From contig NZ_LABZ01000058.1 in assembly GCF_001043955.1 (NCBI RefSeq), forward strand, positions 1 through 44,361: 44,361 bases of DNA, written 5' to 3'. The position numbers and the translations under genes are program-made. Below the pieces are notes generated by a model. It had not been told where the DNA came from. It saw only the letters and a list, made by a program, of their open reading frames with translations, and searched no databases. Shown one piece after another: positions 8,581 through 19,979 of this stretch. This DNA comes from Methylobacterium tarhaniae (lineage in GTDB: Bacteria; Pseudomonadota; Alphaproteobacteria; Rhizobiales; Beijerinckiaceae). How positions within the stretch are numbered: position 1 is the first letter of the stretch; the number at the start of each line of letters is the position of its first letter.

Positions 8581-10962
8581 ATGTCCATCAGGGCGCGCGT
8601 GTTCGGGGGGTTTGGTCTCATCCTCCTGCTGACGGTTGCAGTTGCGGCGATCGGGTGGCACAGCCTGACGGGCTTCGCCCGACGGGTCGATACGGCCAAC
8701 GCGGCGCAGCTGCTGGCGGGGGAGATCGGCGATCTCGCCCTCGCCACCGACCGCGCCCTCAAGAGCGACGATGCGCGCCGGGACGAGGCGCTCAGGACGG
8801 CGATCGGGCGGGTGCGCGCCAGCGCCGGGGCCTTCTCGGGCCGCCTCGCGGACGACCCGCAGGCCGCCGCCGCCGCGGCCGGCATCGCCGGCGCCCTCGA
8901 CGGGTTCGAGGCGGCCGTGAAGGCCTTCGGCACGCAGAGGGCCGAGAAGCAGAGTCTCCAGGACCGTCACGCCGCCCTCATCACCGAATTGCAGGCGACG
9001 GTGGCCGGCATCGGCACGGCGCAGGAGAAGCAGCTCGCCCAGGCCGCCAAGGACCTGGAGCGGGCGCTCGCCGACCAGAAGACCGCCACCAGCACCGGCG
9101 TCGTCGTGGCCTTCGCGATCCGTTCGGCGCTCGAGATGCAGGTGCTGCAGGTCGCCTCCCTCTCGGGCGAGAGCGACGAGGGCCGGATGGAGCTGGAATC
9201 GAAGGAGAATTCCGTCGCGGTGCTGATCCGGCGCCTCGGCGCCATGACCTCGACCGAGGCCGTCGAGCCGGCACAGGCCGCGCTCGAAGCCTACCGGGCC
9301 AAGCTCGACGAGCCGCTCGGGCCGGGCGGCAAGGCCGAGCGCCGGGACGAGCTCGCGCCCCTGTTCGGCAACCTGATCGTCGGCCTGCGCCAGATCGAGC
9401 AGGCGCAGAACAACGCCCAGACCGCCGCCCAGGTGACCCTGCGCCAGCAGCAGGACCGGGTCGCCTCGGGTACGAGCCTGCTCACCGCCAGCGGCAGGGC
9501 CATCACCGCCGCCAAGGAGGCGCAGATGCTGGAGCAGCGCCTGATCCTGGCCCGGGACGCCGAGGCCGCCCCGATCCTGGACGCGACCGCCGCCGAGCTG
9601 ATCAACCAGGCCGAGACGATCCTGTACGGCGACATCGACGTCGGCACGCAGAACGTGCTGCGCGACCTGAACGCCAAGGTGCGCGAGTTCAAGGACAGCA
9701 TCCCCGACATCGTGAGGGCCAACGCGGCGCAAGGGGCGATCTTTTCCGACCTCGACCGCCGCTCGGCCGAGCTGGTCTCGGCGGCGCAGGGCATCGGCGC
9801 GAGCGAGCTCTCCCAGCTCGCCGCCGAGCGCGACCGGGCGCTCTGGCTTCTCGCCGGCGGCGTCGGCCTCGCCTGCGCCATCGGGGCGGCCCTCGCCCTC
9901 CTGATCGGGCGCGGCATCACCCGGCCGATCGACCAGCTCTCGGGCGCCATGCGGGCGCTCGCCGGCGGCAACCTCGCCACCCAGGTGCCGGCGCAAGGCC
10001 GCCGCGACGAGATCGGCGCCATGGCGGGCACCGTGCGGGTGTTCCGCGAGGCTTTGCTCGCCAAGGATGCGGCCGACCGGGCCACCGCGGCGGAAGCCGC
10101 CGCCAAGGCCGAGCGGGCCGCGCGCCTCGATGCCGTGACCCGTTCCTTCGAGGCCAACGTGGTGGCGATGACCGAGACGCTGGGCGAGGCCGCCGCCGGC
10201 ATGGAGGCGACCGCCCGGACGATGACCCAGGCCGCCGAGACCACCAACGGCCGCTCGACCGAGGTGGCGGGCGCCGCCGAGCAGACGCTCGCCAACGTCC
10301 AGATGGTGGCGGCGGCGAGCGAGGAGCTCTCGGTCTCGATCGGCGGGATCGCGGCCCAGGTCGCCCAGTCGTCGGAGATCGCCCGCGACGCGGTCGACCA
10401 GGCGCGCCGGACCGACGAGACGGTGCAGCGCCTGGTGAAGTCCGCCGACCAGATCGGCGACATCGTGAACCTGATCTCCTCGATCGCCGGCCAGACCAAC
10501 CTGCTCGCGCTGAACGCCACGATCGAGGCGGCCCGGGCCGGCGAGGCGGGACGCGGCTTCGCCGTCGTCGCCGCCGAGGTGAAGGAACTGGCGAGCCAGA
10601 CCAGCCGCGCCACCGCCGAGATCGCCCAGCAGATCGGCCACATCCAGGAGACCACCGGCGGCGTCGTGCAGGCGATCCGGGACATCTCGGGGGTGATCGA
10701 GCGGATGTCTGAGATCGCCGAGGGCGTCGCCGGCGCCGTCGACCAGCAGGGCGCGGCGACCCAGGAGATCGCCCGCAACGTCCAGCACGCGGCACAGGGC
10801 ACACAAGCCGTGACGACCGGCATCGTGGCGGTGCAGCGCGAGGCCGGCAGCACGGGGGCCGCCGCGGCGGAGGTGCTCGGCGCGGCGGATCGGCTCGGGC
10901 GCTATGCCGGCGAACTGGAGCGCGAGGTGGCGGCGTTCCTGAACGGGGTGAAGGCGGCCTGA
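8581..10962 (+). CDS. Methyl-accepting chemotaxis protein
   Basis: A 793-residue transmembrane chemoreceptor. The first membrane segment is at about residues 8-26, followed by a very long helical periplasmic sensor region (about 27-420) rich in Ala, Gln and Glu. The second membrane segment ([20 protein letters not shown]) is near residues 423-442. A HAMP domain starting [18 protein letters not shown] and a signalling domain follow. The tip hairpin contains [20 protein letters not shown] near 640-660, where CheA and CheW bind. No C-terminal CheR/CheB tether pentapeptide is seen. The ligand is unknown. GAGGAGA precedes the ATG. No che genes lie in the window, so it presumably feeds a pathway encoded elsewhere. 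Confidence 0.95.
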   Translation: MSIRARVFGGFGLILLLTVAVAAIGWHSLTGFARRVDTANAAQLLAGEIGDLALATDRALKSDDARRDEALRTAIGRVRASAGAFSGRLADDPQAAAAAAGIAGALDGFEAAVKAFGTQRAEKQSLQDRHAALITELQATVAGIGTAQEKQLAQAAKDLERALADQKTATSTGVVVAFAIRSALEMQVLQVASLSGESDEGRMELESKENSVAVLIRRLGAMTSTEAVEPAQAALEAYRAKLDEPLGPGGKAERRDELAPLFGNLIVGLRQIEQAQNNAQTAAQVTLRQQQDRVASGTSLLTASGRAITAAKEAQMLEQRLILARDAEAAPILDATAAELINQAETILYGDIDVGTQNVLRDLNAKVREFKDSIPDIVRANAAQGAIFSDLDRRSAELVSAAQGIGASELSQLAAERDRALWLLAGGVGLACAIGAALALLIGRGITRPIDQLSGAMRALAGGNLATQVPAQGRRDEIGAMAGTVRVFREALLAKDAADRATAAEAAAKAERAARLDAVTRSFEANVVAMTETLGEAAAGMEATARTMTQAAETTNGRSTEVAGAAEQTLANVQMVAAASEELSVSIGGIAAQVAQSSEIARDAVDQARRTDETVQRLVKSADQIGDIVNLISSIAGQTNLLALNATIEAARAGEAGRGFAVVAAEVKELASQTSRATAEIAQQIGHIQETTGGVVQAIRDISGVIERMSEIAEGVAGAVDQQGAATQEIARNVQHAAQGTQAVTTGIVAVQREAGSTGAAAAEVLGAADRLGRYAGELEREVAAFLNGVKAA

Positions 10963-10990
10963 GGTAGGTCCGGGACGGGTGGAGTGAACA

Positions 10991-11020
10991 GGGGGGATGC
11001 GGGCAGGCCCGCATCCCCCC
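10991..11020 (+). terminator. Terminator hairpin after the MCP gene
   Basis: GGGGGGATGCGGGC (10991-11004) is exactly complementary to GCCCGCATCCCCCC (11007-11020) and is followed by TTT. It lies 28 bp past the MCP stop. It also sits just past the end of the small minus-strand frame at 11025-11285, so it may serve both strands. Confidence 0.75.
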
Positions 11021-11024
11021 TTTC

Positions 11025-11285
11025 TCATTGCGAGGGCGTGCCGGGCTTCGTCCCGGTCCCGACGACCTGGCCGTCGGCCGCGCACGGATTGACCGGCCGG
11101 GCCGGATCGTCGGCGAGCATCAGATCACGCCGCGGGATCGGCGCCATGGGCCATGCTGCATCCGATCCCCGCATCGTCTCCGCGGCCCGGGCCGGACCGG
11201 CGCCGGGTACGGGGGCAGCGCGGAGGGCGAGACGCAGCAGCATGACGGCGGACTTTCGCGGGATGGTCGCATCCGTGTACCGCAA
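11025..11285 (-). CDS. Possible small secreted protein
   Basis: The frame encodes 86 residues, or 72 if the internal ATG at 11243 (MLLRLALRAAP) is used. From that Met the sequence looks like a short signal peptide with an Ala-rich cleavage region (GPARAAET). A polar, Pro-rich tail with a single Cys follows (WPMAPIPRRDLMLADDPARP). I do not recognise a family. It lies on the same strand as, and 62 bp downstream of, the hydratase gene, and ends against a strong hairpin, which is the position a real gene would have. GC-rich DNA makes open frames cheap, so confidence is low. Confidence 0.35.
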   Translation of the reverse strand: MRYTDATIPRKSAVMLLRLALRAAPVPGAGPARAAETMRGSDAAWPMAPIPRRDLMLADDPARPVNPCAADGQVVGTGTKPGTPSQ

Positions 11286-11346
11286 GGTCTGCCGGCAGAT
11301 TCTCGACCCGGGGTTGCTCGCCGCCGCAACCCTCGCGCTTCGCCAG

Positions 11347-12126
11347 CTAAGCCTCGACCCGCACCGTCAGCTCGCCGAGGCCCCCCAGCTCCGCCCGCAC
11401 CACGTCCCCCGGCTCGACCGGCAGCGGCACCGTGGTGGTGCCGGTGGTCACGACCTGCCCCTTGCGCAGGGTCAGCCCTTGGGCCGACAGGGCGTTGGCG
11501 AGCCAGGCGAGGGCGAGGCGCGGGTCGTCGAGGGCGTTGCCGCCGCGGCCCTGATGGGGCTCGCGGCCTTCCGCGGTGATCCGGGTCGGCATGGCGGCGA
11601 GGTCGATGCCCCGCCAGCCCTCGGGCGCCGGAGGGCCGAGGACGAAGAGGTGGGCGCAGGCATTGTCGGCGATCAGGGCCGCCTCCCCTGCCCTCTCGAA
11701 GGCCTCCAGGCGCGAATCCGGGAACTCGATCGCCGGATGGGCGTCGGCCACCGCCGCCATCACCTCCTCGACGGTGTAGGGCTCGGCGCGAGGCGGCAGG
11801 TCGGCCCCCATGCGGAACGCCACCTCGGGCTCGGCAACCCGCATCTGGTTGCCGGAGAGCGGCACCGGCGCGTCCGCCGCCAGCACCTGCTCGGCGAGGA
11901 GCCGGCCGGCGAGCGGCCCGTCGGCGCCGATATGGCGCTGGCCGGCGAGGCTCGTGGCGGCGATCTTCCAGCCGTAGAGCGGGGCGGCGCTGCGGGGTTC
12001 GAGCAGCGCCTGGATCCGGTAGGCCGCCCCGCGGTCGGCGGGCGCGAGGTCCGGCGGCAGGGCGGCCAGCAGGCGACCTTCGCGCCAGTGGCGCCAGATG
12101 AGGTCGGAGGCGGCTTGCAGGCTCAT
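11347..12126 (-). CDS. 2-keto-4-pentenoate hydratase / fumarylacetoacetate-hydrolase-related protein (MhpD-like)
   Basis: A 259-residue protein of the MhpD/4-oxalocrotonate decarboxylase type. GWKIAATSLAGQRHIG near the N-terminus, EPEVAFRMGADL in the middle and TTGTTTVPLPVEPGD near the end follow the family's metal and substrate regions. Such enzymes hydrate 2-hydroxypenta-2,4-dienoate or decarboxylate related keto-acids in meta-cleavage pathways, using Mg or Mn. The ATG overlaps the stop of the upstream SDR gene (ATGA at 12123-12126), so the two are probably translationally coupled. The true substrate is not shown. The neighbouring RraA-like aldolase would fit cleavage of a hydroxylated keto-acid product. 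Confidence 0.85.
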   Translation of the reverse strand: MSLQAASDLIWRHWREGRLLAALPPDLAPADRGAAYRIQALLEPRSAAPLYGWKIAATSLAGQRHIGADGPLAGRLLAEQVLAADAPVPLSGNQMRVAEPEVAFRMGADLPPRAEPYTVEEVMAAVADAHPAIEFPDSRLEAFERAGEAALIADNACAHLFVLGPPAPEGWRGIDLAAMPTRITAEGREPHQGRGGNALDDPRLALAWLANALSAQGLTLRKGQVVTTGTTTVPLPVEPGDVVRAELGGLGELTVRVEA

Positions 12127-12941
12127 GCGATCCTCCCGGTCAGGCCGCCATCGACGGGCAGCGCCACGCCGGTGATGTAGGCCGCCTCGTCGGAGGCGAG
12201 GAAGAGCGCCGCGTTGGCGACGTCCCAGGCGGTGCCCATCCGGCCCATCGGGCAGGCGGCGTCGCGGGCGCGCACCATCTCGTCCGGGTCCTTGTACTGG
12301 CCGGAGATCTGCTGGTGGATCAGCGGCGTGTTCATCAGCCCGGGCATGATCGCGTTCACCCGGATGCCGTCCTTGGCGTATTGGAGCGCCAACCCCAAGG
12401 TGAAGTTGTTCACCGCGGCCTTGGCGGCGTAGTAGGCGGCATACGGGTAGCCGGTGTAGCGGATCGCCGCCGCCGACGAGATGTTGACGATGCTGCCCGC
12501 CCGCTGCGCCAGCATGTGCGGCAGCACGTGCTTGCAGGTGAGGAAGCAGGTGGTGAGGTTCAGGTCGAGGGTGCGGTGCCAGTCGGCCTCGCTCAGCTCC
12601 ACGGGGCCGCCCATCTGCGCGTAGCCGACATTGTTGTGCAGCACGTCGATGCGCCCCTGCGCCGCCATCACCTCGGCGACCAGGGCGGCGACCGCGGCCG
12701 AATCGGTGGCGTCGCAGGCGGCCGCCGTGGCGGCGCCGTCCTCGCGCCGGATGATCTCGGCGGTCTCCTCCGCCGCCTCGCGCCGCAGGTCGACGCAGAC
12801 CACCCGGGCGCCGTGGCGCGCGAAGGTCACCGCCGCGGCCTTGCCGTTGCCCCAGCCCGGTCCCGCCGAGCCGGCGCCGAACAGCAGCGCCACCTTGCCC
12901 TCGAGCCGCCGCGAGCCCGGGGCGCTCCCGCCCTCCGCCAT
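12123..12941 (-). CDS. Classical short-chain dehydrogenase/reductase
   Basis: A 272-residue classical SDR. The cofactor region reads LLFGAGSAGPGWGNGKAAAV, an expanded glycine-rich loop. NNVGYAQMG is the NNAG-like block, SIVNISSAAAI carries the catalytic Ser, YPYAAYYAAKAAV carries Tyr and Lys, and the end VALPVDGGLTGR is typical. It probably oxidises a hydroxy group or reduces a ketone in the catabolic route. The start at 12941 is supported by AAGGGAGGA six bases upstream; upstream in-frame sequence has no family match. It is co-transcribed with the hydratase (4-bp overlap) and divergent from the RraA-like gene across 160 bp, which must hold both promoters. Confidence 0.9.
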   Translation of the reverse strand: MAEGGSAPGSRRLEGKVALLFGAGSAGPGWGNGKAAAVTFARHGARVVCVDLRREAAEETAEIIRREDGAATAAACDATDSAAVAALVAEVMAAQGRIDVLHNNVGYAQMGGPVELSEADWHRTLDLNLTTCFLTCKHVLPHMLAQRAGSIVNISSAAAIRYTGYPYAAYYAAKAAVNNFTLGLALQYAKDGIRVNAIMPGLMNTPLIHQQISGQYKDPDEMVRARDAACPMGRMGTAWDVANAALFLASDEAAYITGVALPVDGGLTGRIA

Positions 12942-13101
12942 GTCGTCCTCCCTTGGGGCCCCTTGGGGGGCCTGTCGTCCTCGCGCCGGTCGGCGCATCG
13001 GATTCTTGCTTGAGCGCGCCTGTCGGCGCCTGGCGGCACAGCCTATAGAGATCGGCGAGCGGCCGCAAAAGCTGAAGACGGCCCTTCGAGGAGGAGACGC
13101 C

Positions 13102-13773
13102 ATGCCGACCCGCATCATCGCCGAGACCCCGCCCCGACTCTCCGCCGACCTCATCAAGCGGTTTTCCGCCGTGCCGGTGGCGGTGGTGGTCGATCTCCTG
13201 GAGGGCAAGACCCAGGTCGATCCGGCGATCCGGCCGCTGCGGCGCATCACCGGGGGCCCGACGCTGCTGGGTAGCGCCGTCACCGCCGTCTGCGACCCGA
13301 AGGATTACGGCGCCGTCCACCACGCCATCGCGGTGGCCGAGGCCGGCGACGTGGTGGTGATTGATGCCGGGGGGCGCAGCGACGTCGCGATGATCGGCGA
13401 CCTGCTCTCGACCGCGGCGCGGCGCAAGGGCATCGTCGGCCTCGTCGCCGACGGCGCGGTGCGCGACACCGGCATCCTCGGCGGCTGGGACGACTTCGCG
13501 GTGTTCACCCGCCACGTCACGGCCCGCGGCCCGGCCTCGAAGGACGGCGGCACCGTCGACGCCCCGGCGACGATCGGCGGCGCGACGATCCATCCCCGCG
13601 ACCTGATCCTCGGTGACGACGACGGCGTCGTGGTGATCCCGCGCGAGGCGGCGGAAGGCCTGATCGCCAAGGCCGAGGAGCGGGCCCGGGCCGAGATCGG
13701 CTGGGAGAAGCGGTTGTCGGCCGGGGAGACGACGCTCGCGGTGTTCGGGGTGCCGGACGCGGTCAGGGGCTAG
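13102..13773 (+). CDS. RraA-family protein, probable HMG/CHA-type aldolase
   Basis: A 223-residue protein of the RraA/class II pyruvate aldolase family. The active-site stretch is GDVVVIDAGGRSDVAMIGDL followed by GIVGLVADGAVRD, so the conserved Arg-Asp pair (VRD) and the GDL loop are present. The C-terminal DDDGVVVIP loop also matches. Members either cleave 4-hydroxy-4-methyl-2-oxoglutarate-type acids to pyruvate or, in E. coli RraA, inhibit RNase E. In this catabolic setting, with a hydratase and an SDR divergently next door, aldolase is the better reading. GAGGAGGAGA precedes the ATG. Its stop overlaps the stop of the convergent flavin reductase gene by 4 bp. Confidence 0.87.
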   Translation: MPTRIIAETPPRLSADLIKRFSAVPVAVVVDLLEGKTQVDPAIRPLRRITGGPTLLGSAVTAVCDPKDYGAVHHAIAVAEAGDVVVIDAGGRSDVAMIGDLLSTAARRKGIVGLVADGAVRDTGILGGWDDFAVFTRHVTARGPASKDGGTVDAPATIGGATIHPRDLILGDDDGVVVIPREAAEGLIAKAEERARAEIGWEKRLSAGETTLAVFGVPDAVRG

Positions 13774-14417
13774 GCCCCCCTCTCCTCTTCCCGGGACCCG
13801 CCTCGGGCCTCTTGTGGCGTGACCCGGGGCACCGCGAAGCGGTCGCCGGTGCGGGCGTAGAGGTCGCCGTAGAGCCGGCCCACCGGCAGGAAGGCGCCGT
13901 CGCGCAGGTGGCGCCCGTCCGGGGTGAACAGCGCGGGCTTGGCCTGGAGCGAGACCACCTGCCCGAGGACGATCCGGCGCTCGGGCGAGAGGTCGAGCAC
14001 CGTATGGGTGCGGCAGCCGAGGCTCGCCGGCGCCTCGGCGATCCGCCCCGGCCGCACGCCGGTGCAGGGCAGGAGCGTCAGCCCCGCCGCCGGGATCTCG
14101 CTCTCGCCCGGCGGGAACTCGGCGGCGCAAATGGTCATCGCCGCGACCAAGCCCTCGTCCACGAGGTTGACCACGAACTCAGCCGTCTCGGCGATGTTGC
14201 GGGGCGTATCCTTCAGGCTGCCGTCGGTGCGCAGGTTGAAGCTCAAGGCGACGATCGGCGGCTCCTCGGCCAGGACCTGGAAGAAGCTGATCGGCGCCGC
14301 GTTGTCGATGCCGCTCGACGAGCGGGTGGTCACGAGGGCGATCGGCCGGGGCGTCACCAGCGCGGTGAGCAGGCGGTAGCGGTCGCGGGGCGGGAGGTCG
14401 TCGAAGCGGAGGTCCAT
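13770..14417 (-). CDS. Flavin reductase-like FMN-binding protein
   Basis: A 215-residue flavin reductase-domain protein. The N-terminal LTALVTPRPIALVTTRSS and NAAPISFFQVLAEEPPIVAL are the FMN-contacting strands, and DTPRNIAETAEFVVNLV is the usual following helix and strand. The family supplies reduced flavin to two-component monooxygenases or acts as a flavoredoxin; no monooxygenase gene is in the window. It starts 4 bp after the amidase stop, so the two form an operon. The C-terminal tail after about residue 195 is charged and without family match. Confidence 0.88.
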   Translation of the reverse strand: MDLRFDDLPPRDRYRLLTALVTPRPIALVTTRSSSGIDNAAPISFFQVLAEEPPIVALSFNLRTDGSLKDTPRNIAETAEFVVNLVDEGLVAAMTICAAEFPPGESEIPAAGLTLLPCTGVRPGRIAEAPASLGCRTHTVLDLSPERRIVLGQVVSLQAKPALFTPDGRHLRDGAFLPVGRLYGDLYARTGDRFAVPRVTPQEARGGSREEERGA

Positions 14418-14421
14418 GCGG

Positions 14422-15372
14422 TCACGGCGTCCCGGGAAGCGCGCTTTTCGGCAGGAGCATGTGCACGCCCTTGTTGCCGTCGACGGTCTGGGTGATGCGC
14501 AGGTTCCCGGCGAGCGAGCACAGCATGTAGGCCTGGTTGCGGGTGAGCCCGGTGCGGGCGCAGACGTGGCGGATCATCTCGCGCACGGCCTGGCGCATCG
14601 CCTCGTCCAGGCTCTCGTGCAGGCCGATCGCCATCAGGTCGGTCGGCGTCTCGGCGAAGGGCCAGTCATAGGCGAGGTCCTTGCGGACCGTCAGCCGGAA
14701 CGTGCCGGTGAGCCCGGTCTCGAGCGCCGTGATGCAGACCTCGCCGTCGCCCTGCACGCCGTGGCCGTCGCCGGCATAGAACCCCGCCCCTTCCGTGAAG
14801 ACCGGGAGATAGAGGGTGGTGCCGGGCTTGAGCTCCTTGTTGTCCATGTTGCCGCCGAAGCGGCGCGGCACCGGCGAGGTGACCCGGCCCCAGGCCGGCG
14901 GCGGCGCGGTGGCGAGGATGCCGAAGAACGGCTCGAGCGGCAGCTCGGTGCCCCAGGGCAGGATCGCGACGCCGCGCTCCGCATCGATGTCGGGATGGAT
15001 GGTCTCGTAATCCTCGAACTCATCCGGCAGGGTGCCGAGCAGCGGCAGGATCGCGACGAAGCCCCAATCCATGCGGAACGTCAGGTCGAGGATGTCGACC
15101 TGCAGCACGTCGCCCGGCACCGCGCCGCGGACATGGACCGGCCCGGTGACGAAGTGCGGGCCGAGGCCGGGCGAGAGCGCGTCGAGGGCGGCGAGGTAGT
15201 CGGCCGGGTGGCGGGCGGGATCGGGATGGAGCGAGGCGCGCCCGCCGGCCGGATGGGAATGCAGCGTGACGGTGTCGCCGGAATCCACCGTCAGCACCGG
15301 CTTCAGGGCGGCGTCGAAGTAGCCCAGCACCATCGTGTCGGGCGTGGCGGGGATCTCGTGGTGCGTCGGCAT
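14422..15372 (-). CDS. Acetamidase/formamidase family amidohydrolase
   Basis: A 316-residue FmdA/AmdA-family protein. LTVDSGDTVTLHSHPAGG at the start is followed by GPVHVRGAVPGDVLQVDIL, FGGNMDNKELKPGTTLYLPV and GDGHGVQGDGEVCITALE. These are the core blocks of the family, with the His/Asp-rich metal-like site. Known members hydrolyse formamide or short amides to ammonia and acid. The length is normal. GGAAGGAT precedes the ATG. It is the first gene of an operon with the flavin reductase (4 bp gap) and diverges from the BKACE gene across 111 bp. The context suggests release of ammonia or formate from a nitrogen-containing compound. Confidence 0.9.
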   Translation of the reverse strand: MPTHHEIPATPDTMVLGYFDAALKPVLTVDSGDTVTLHSHPAGGRASLHPDPARHPADYLAALDALSPGLGPHFVTGPVHVRGAVPGDVLQVDILDLTFRMDWGFVAILPLLGTLPDEFEDYETIHPDIDAERGVAILPWGTELPLEPFFGILATAPPPAWGRVTSPVPRRFGGNMDNKELKPGTTLYLPVFTEGAGFYAGDGHGVQGDGEVCITALETGLTGTFRLTVRKDLAYDWPFAETPTDLMAIGLHESLDEAMRQAVREMIRHVCARTGLTRNQAYMLCSLAGNLRITQTVDGNKGVHMLLPKSALPGTP

Positions 15373-15483
15373 GGGATCCTTCCGGGGCGCTGGGCCTTCA
15401 CCCGCCTGCAAGAGCCGAGCCGACGGCAAGACAGCGGCGTGCGGCCGGCGCATGATGGCTCCCAGGATCGAGGGAGGCACGCC

Positions 15484-16365
15484 ATGGCGGAGATCTGGAT
15501 CGAGGCGGCCCTGAACGGGCCGTGGGGGCGCGAGCGCCAGCCCGGCATCCCGATCACCGTCGCCGAGGTGGTGGCCGACGGGCTCGCCGCCGCCGAGGCC
15601 GGGGCGGCGATCGTCCACGTCCACGCCTACGATCCCGGGACCGGGCGCCAGAACGACGACTGGGAGACCTATGCCCGCATCATCGAGGGCATCCGGGCGA
15701 AGGCCGACGCGATCGTCTACCCGACGATCCCGCTCGCCGGCTCGGACTACGCCGCGAGCGCGGCGCAGCGCTACGCCCATACGGAAGAGCTGGCCCGGCG
15801 CGGCCTGATCGAGTGGGCGGTGTGCGATCCGGGCTCGACCACCTTCCTGCGCTACGACGAGGCCTCGGCCGAGGAGAGCGGCTTCCTCTACCAGAACCCG
15901 ATGGCCGATATCCGCGAGGGCCTGCGCATCGCCCGCACCCATCGGATCCGGCCCGGCTACGCCATCTACGAGCCCGGATTCACCCGGCTCGGCGCGGCGC
16001 TCGCCGCCCTGGAGCCGCGCCCGCCGGTGCCGGTCTACCGCTTCATGTTCTCGGACGAGTTCGCCTGGGGCTTCCCGCCGCGGCCGGGCTATCTCGACGC
16101 GCATCTGGCGCTGCTCTCCGAATGCGCGCCGGGCGCCCCCTGGATGGTGGCGGGCCTCGGGGTCGACATCCTGCCGCTGGTGCCGGCGGCGGTCTCCCGC
16201 GGCGGGCATGTCCGGGTCGGGCTGGAGGATGCGCCGTGGGGGAGCGAGAGGGGCAACCGGGCCTGGGTGGAGGCGGCGCGGCGGGCGATCGAGGCGTCGG
16301 GCGGGACGGTGGCAGGGGTGGAAGCGGTGCGGCGGGAGTTAGCTTTGCGGGACGGGGCGGGCTGA
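15484..16365 (+). CDS. BKACE (DUF849) beta-keto acid cleavage enzyme
   Basis: A 293-residue member of the beta-keto acid cleavage enzyme family, TIM-barrel zinc enzymes that combine a beta-keto acid with acetyl-CoA to give acetoacetate and a new CoA ester. IVHVHAYD is the His-x-His zinc motif of strand 2, normally HVHVRD. GGHVRVGLEDAPW near residue 240 carries the RVGLED block with the third ligand (Glu). AALNGPW at the start is also family-like. The subgroup, and so the substrate, cannot be told by eye. GGGAGG precedes the ATG. It shares a 111-bp divergent promoter region with the amidase operon and ends 45 bp from the convergent hybrid kinase gene. Confidence 0.88.
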   Translation: MAEIWIEAALNGPWGRERQPGIPITVAEVVADGLAAAEAGAAIVHVHAYDPGTGRQNDDWETYARIIEGIRAKADAIVYPTIPLAGSDYAASAAQRYAHTEELARRGLIEWAVCDPGSTTFLRYDEASAEESGFLYQNPMADIREGLRIARTHRIRPGYAIYEPGFTRLGAALAALEPRPPVPVYRFMFSDEFAWGFPPRPGYLDAHLALLSECAPGAPWMVAGLGVDILPLVPAAVSRGGHVRVGLEDAPWGSERGNRAWVEAARRAIEASGGTVAGVEAVRRELALRDGAG

Positions 16366-16410
16366 CGCCCCGCGCCTTCCCTCACCCTTTGTCAGTGCCG
16401 CGATGGGCTC

Positions 16411-19245
<2,835 letters not shown>

Positions 19246-19463
19246 TGCTCACACGCCCCGCGTCCCGTCCGGGCGCCGCGGACGGCAGCCCGGGCGGGCC
19301 GTCCGACAGGCGTAGGCGGCAGGCCGGCCCGCCGCAAGGGAATCTTGTGAGACCAAACCCCGCGGCGGCGAGGGGCCGGGCGGTTATGTCATCACGCTGA
19401 TGCATCGACACGTCGGCGCATCCGCGCCTGGCGCCTGGGCGCAAACCCGTTCGGGCTTGGCCA

Positions 19464-19493
19464 GCGCCTTCGAACGCGTCCGTTCGAAGGCGC
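19464..19493 (-). terminator. Hairpin after the DUF3830 gene
   Basis: GCGCCTTCGAACG (19464-19476) and CGTTCGAAGGCGC (19481-19493) form a perfect 13-bp stem with a 4-nt loop, 7 bp past the DUF3830 stop on the minus strand. The run of T that would follow on that strand is weak, so termination is likely but not certain. It would separate this operon from the hybrid kinase gene. Confidence 0.6.
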
Positions 19494-19500
19494 GGCGGTG

Positions 19501-19914
19501 TTACATCGCCTCGAAACGGATCGGCTGGGCGCCCTTGAGCAGCGTCATGCGGCCGAGGTCGTAGACGTGCTCGATGCCGGTCGTGATGGTCAGGAAGTGG
19601 TTGCCGGCCAGCTGGCCGACCTTGCTGGCGAAGTGCACGCCGCCATAGGCGAGCAGGATCTCGGTCTCGCTGATGCCGCCCGGATAGAGGATCATCTGGC
19701 CCGGGGCCGGGTAGCTGGTGTGGTTCTCGTAGCCGACGCCGAAATCGAGGTCGCCGAGGGGCATCCACACGCCCTCGCCGCTCCAGCGCACGTGGATGAC
19801 CTCGCTCACGAACGGCAGCGCCTTGAGGAAGGCCGCGCAGGTCTGGGGCGCCTTCTCGAGCTCGAGCCGGCCGACGAGGTCGAACGGGCCGGCCTTGATC
19901 TTCAGTTCCTTCAC
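19501..19914 (-). CDS. DUF3830 family protein
   Basis: A 137-residue protein matching DUF3830, a family with a predicted cyclophilin-like beta barrel and no established function. The blocks seen are APQTCAAFLKALPF, GEGVWMPLGD, PAPGQMILYPGGISETEILL and FASKVGQLAGNHFLTI. The start is GTG at 19914 with GGAGAGA 5 bases upstream; longer frames have no family match. It lies 65 bp downstream of the zinc hydrolase on the same strand. In my experience DUF3830 genes often accompany amidohydrolases and carbamoylases, so it probably acts in the same pathway. That pairing is inferred. Confidence 0.82.
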   Translation of the reverse strand: MKELKIKAGPFDLVGRLELEKAPQTCAAFLKALPFVSEVIHVRWSGEGVWMPLGDLDFGVGYENHTSYPAPGQMILYPGGISETEILLAYGGVHFASKVGQLAGNHFLTITTGIEHVYDLGRMTLLKGAQPIRFEAM

Positions 19915-19979
19915 GGGGTCTCTCCTGGTTGAGGATCGGGAAGCGGGCCCGGACCGCAAGCGAAGGCCGGGCCAAGGGG

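Noticed and set aside
8416..11085. Long minus-strand open frame over the MCP gene
   Set aside because: High GC keeps antisense frames open; the plus strand encodes a complete chemoreceptor with clear motifs.
12127..14130. Upstream extension of the hydratase frame
   Set aside because: It runs through SDR and other genes in the wrong frame; the MSLQAASDL start at 12126 overlaps the SDR stop and fits the family length.
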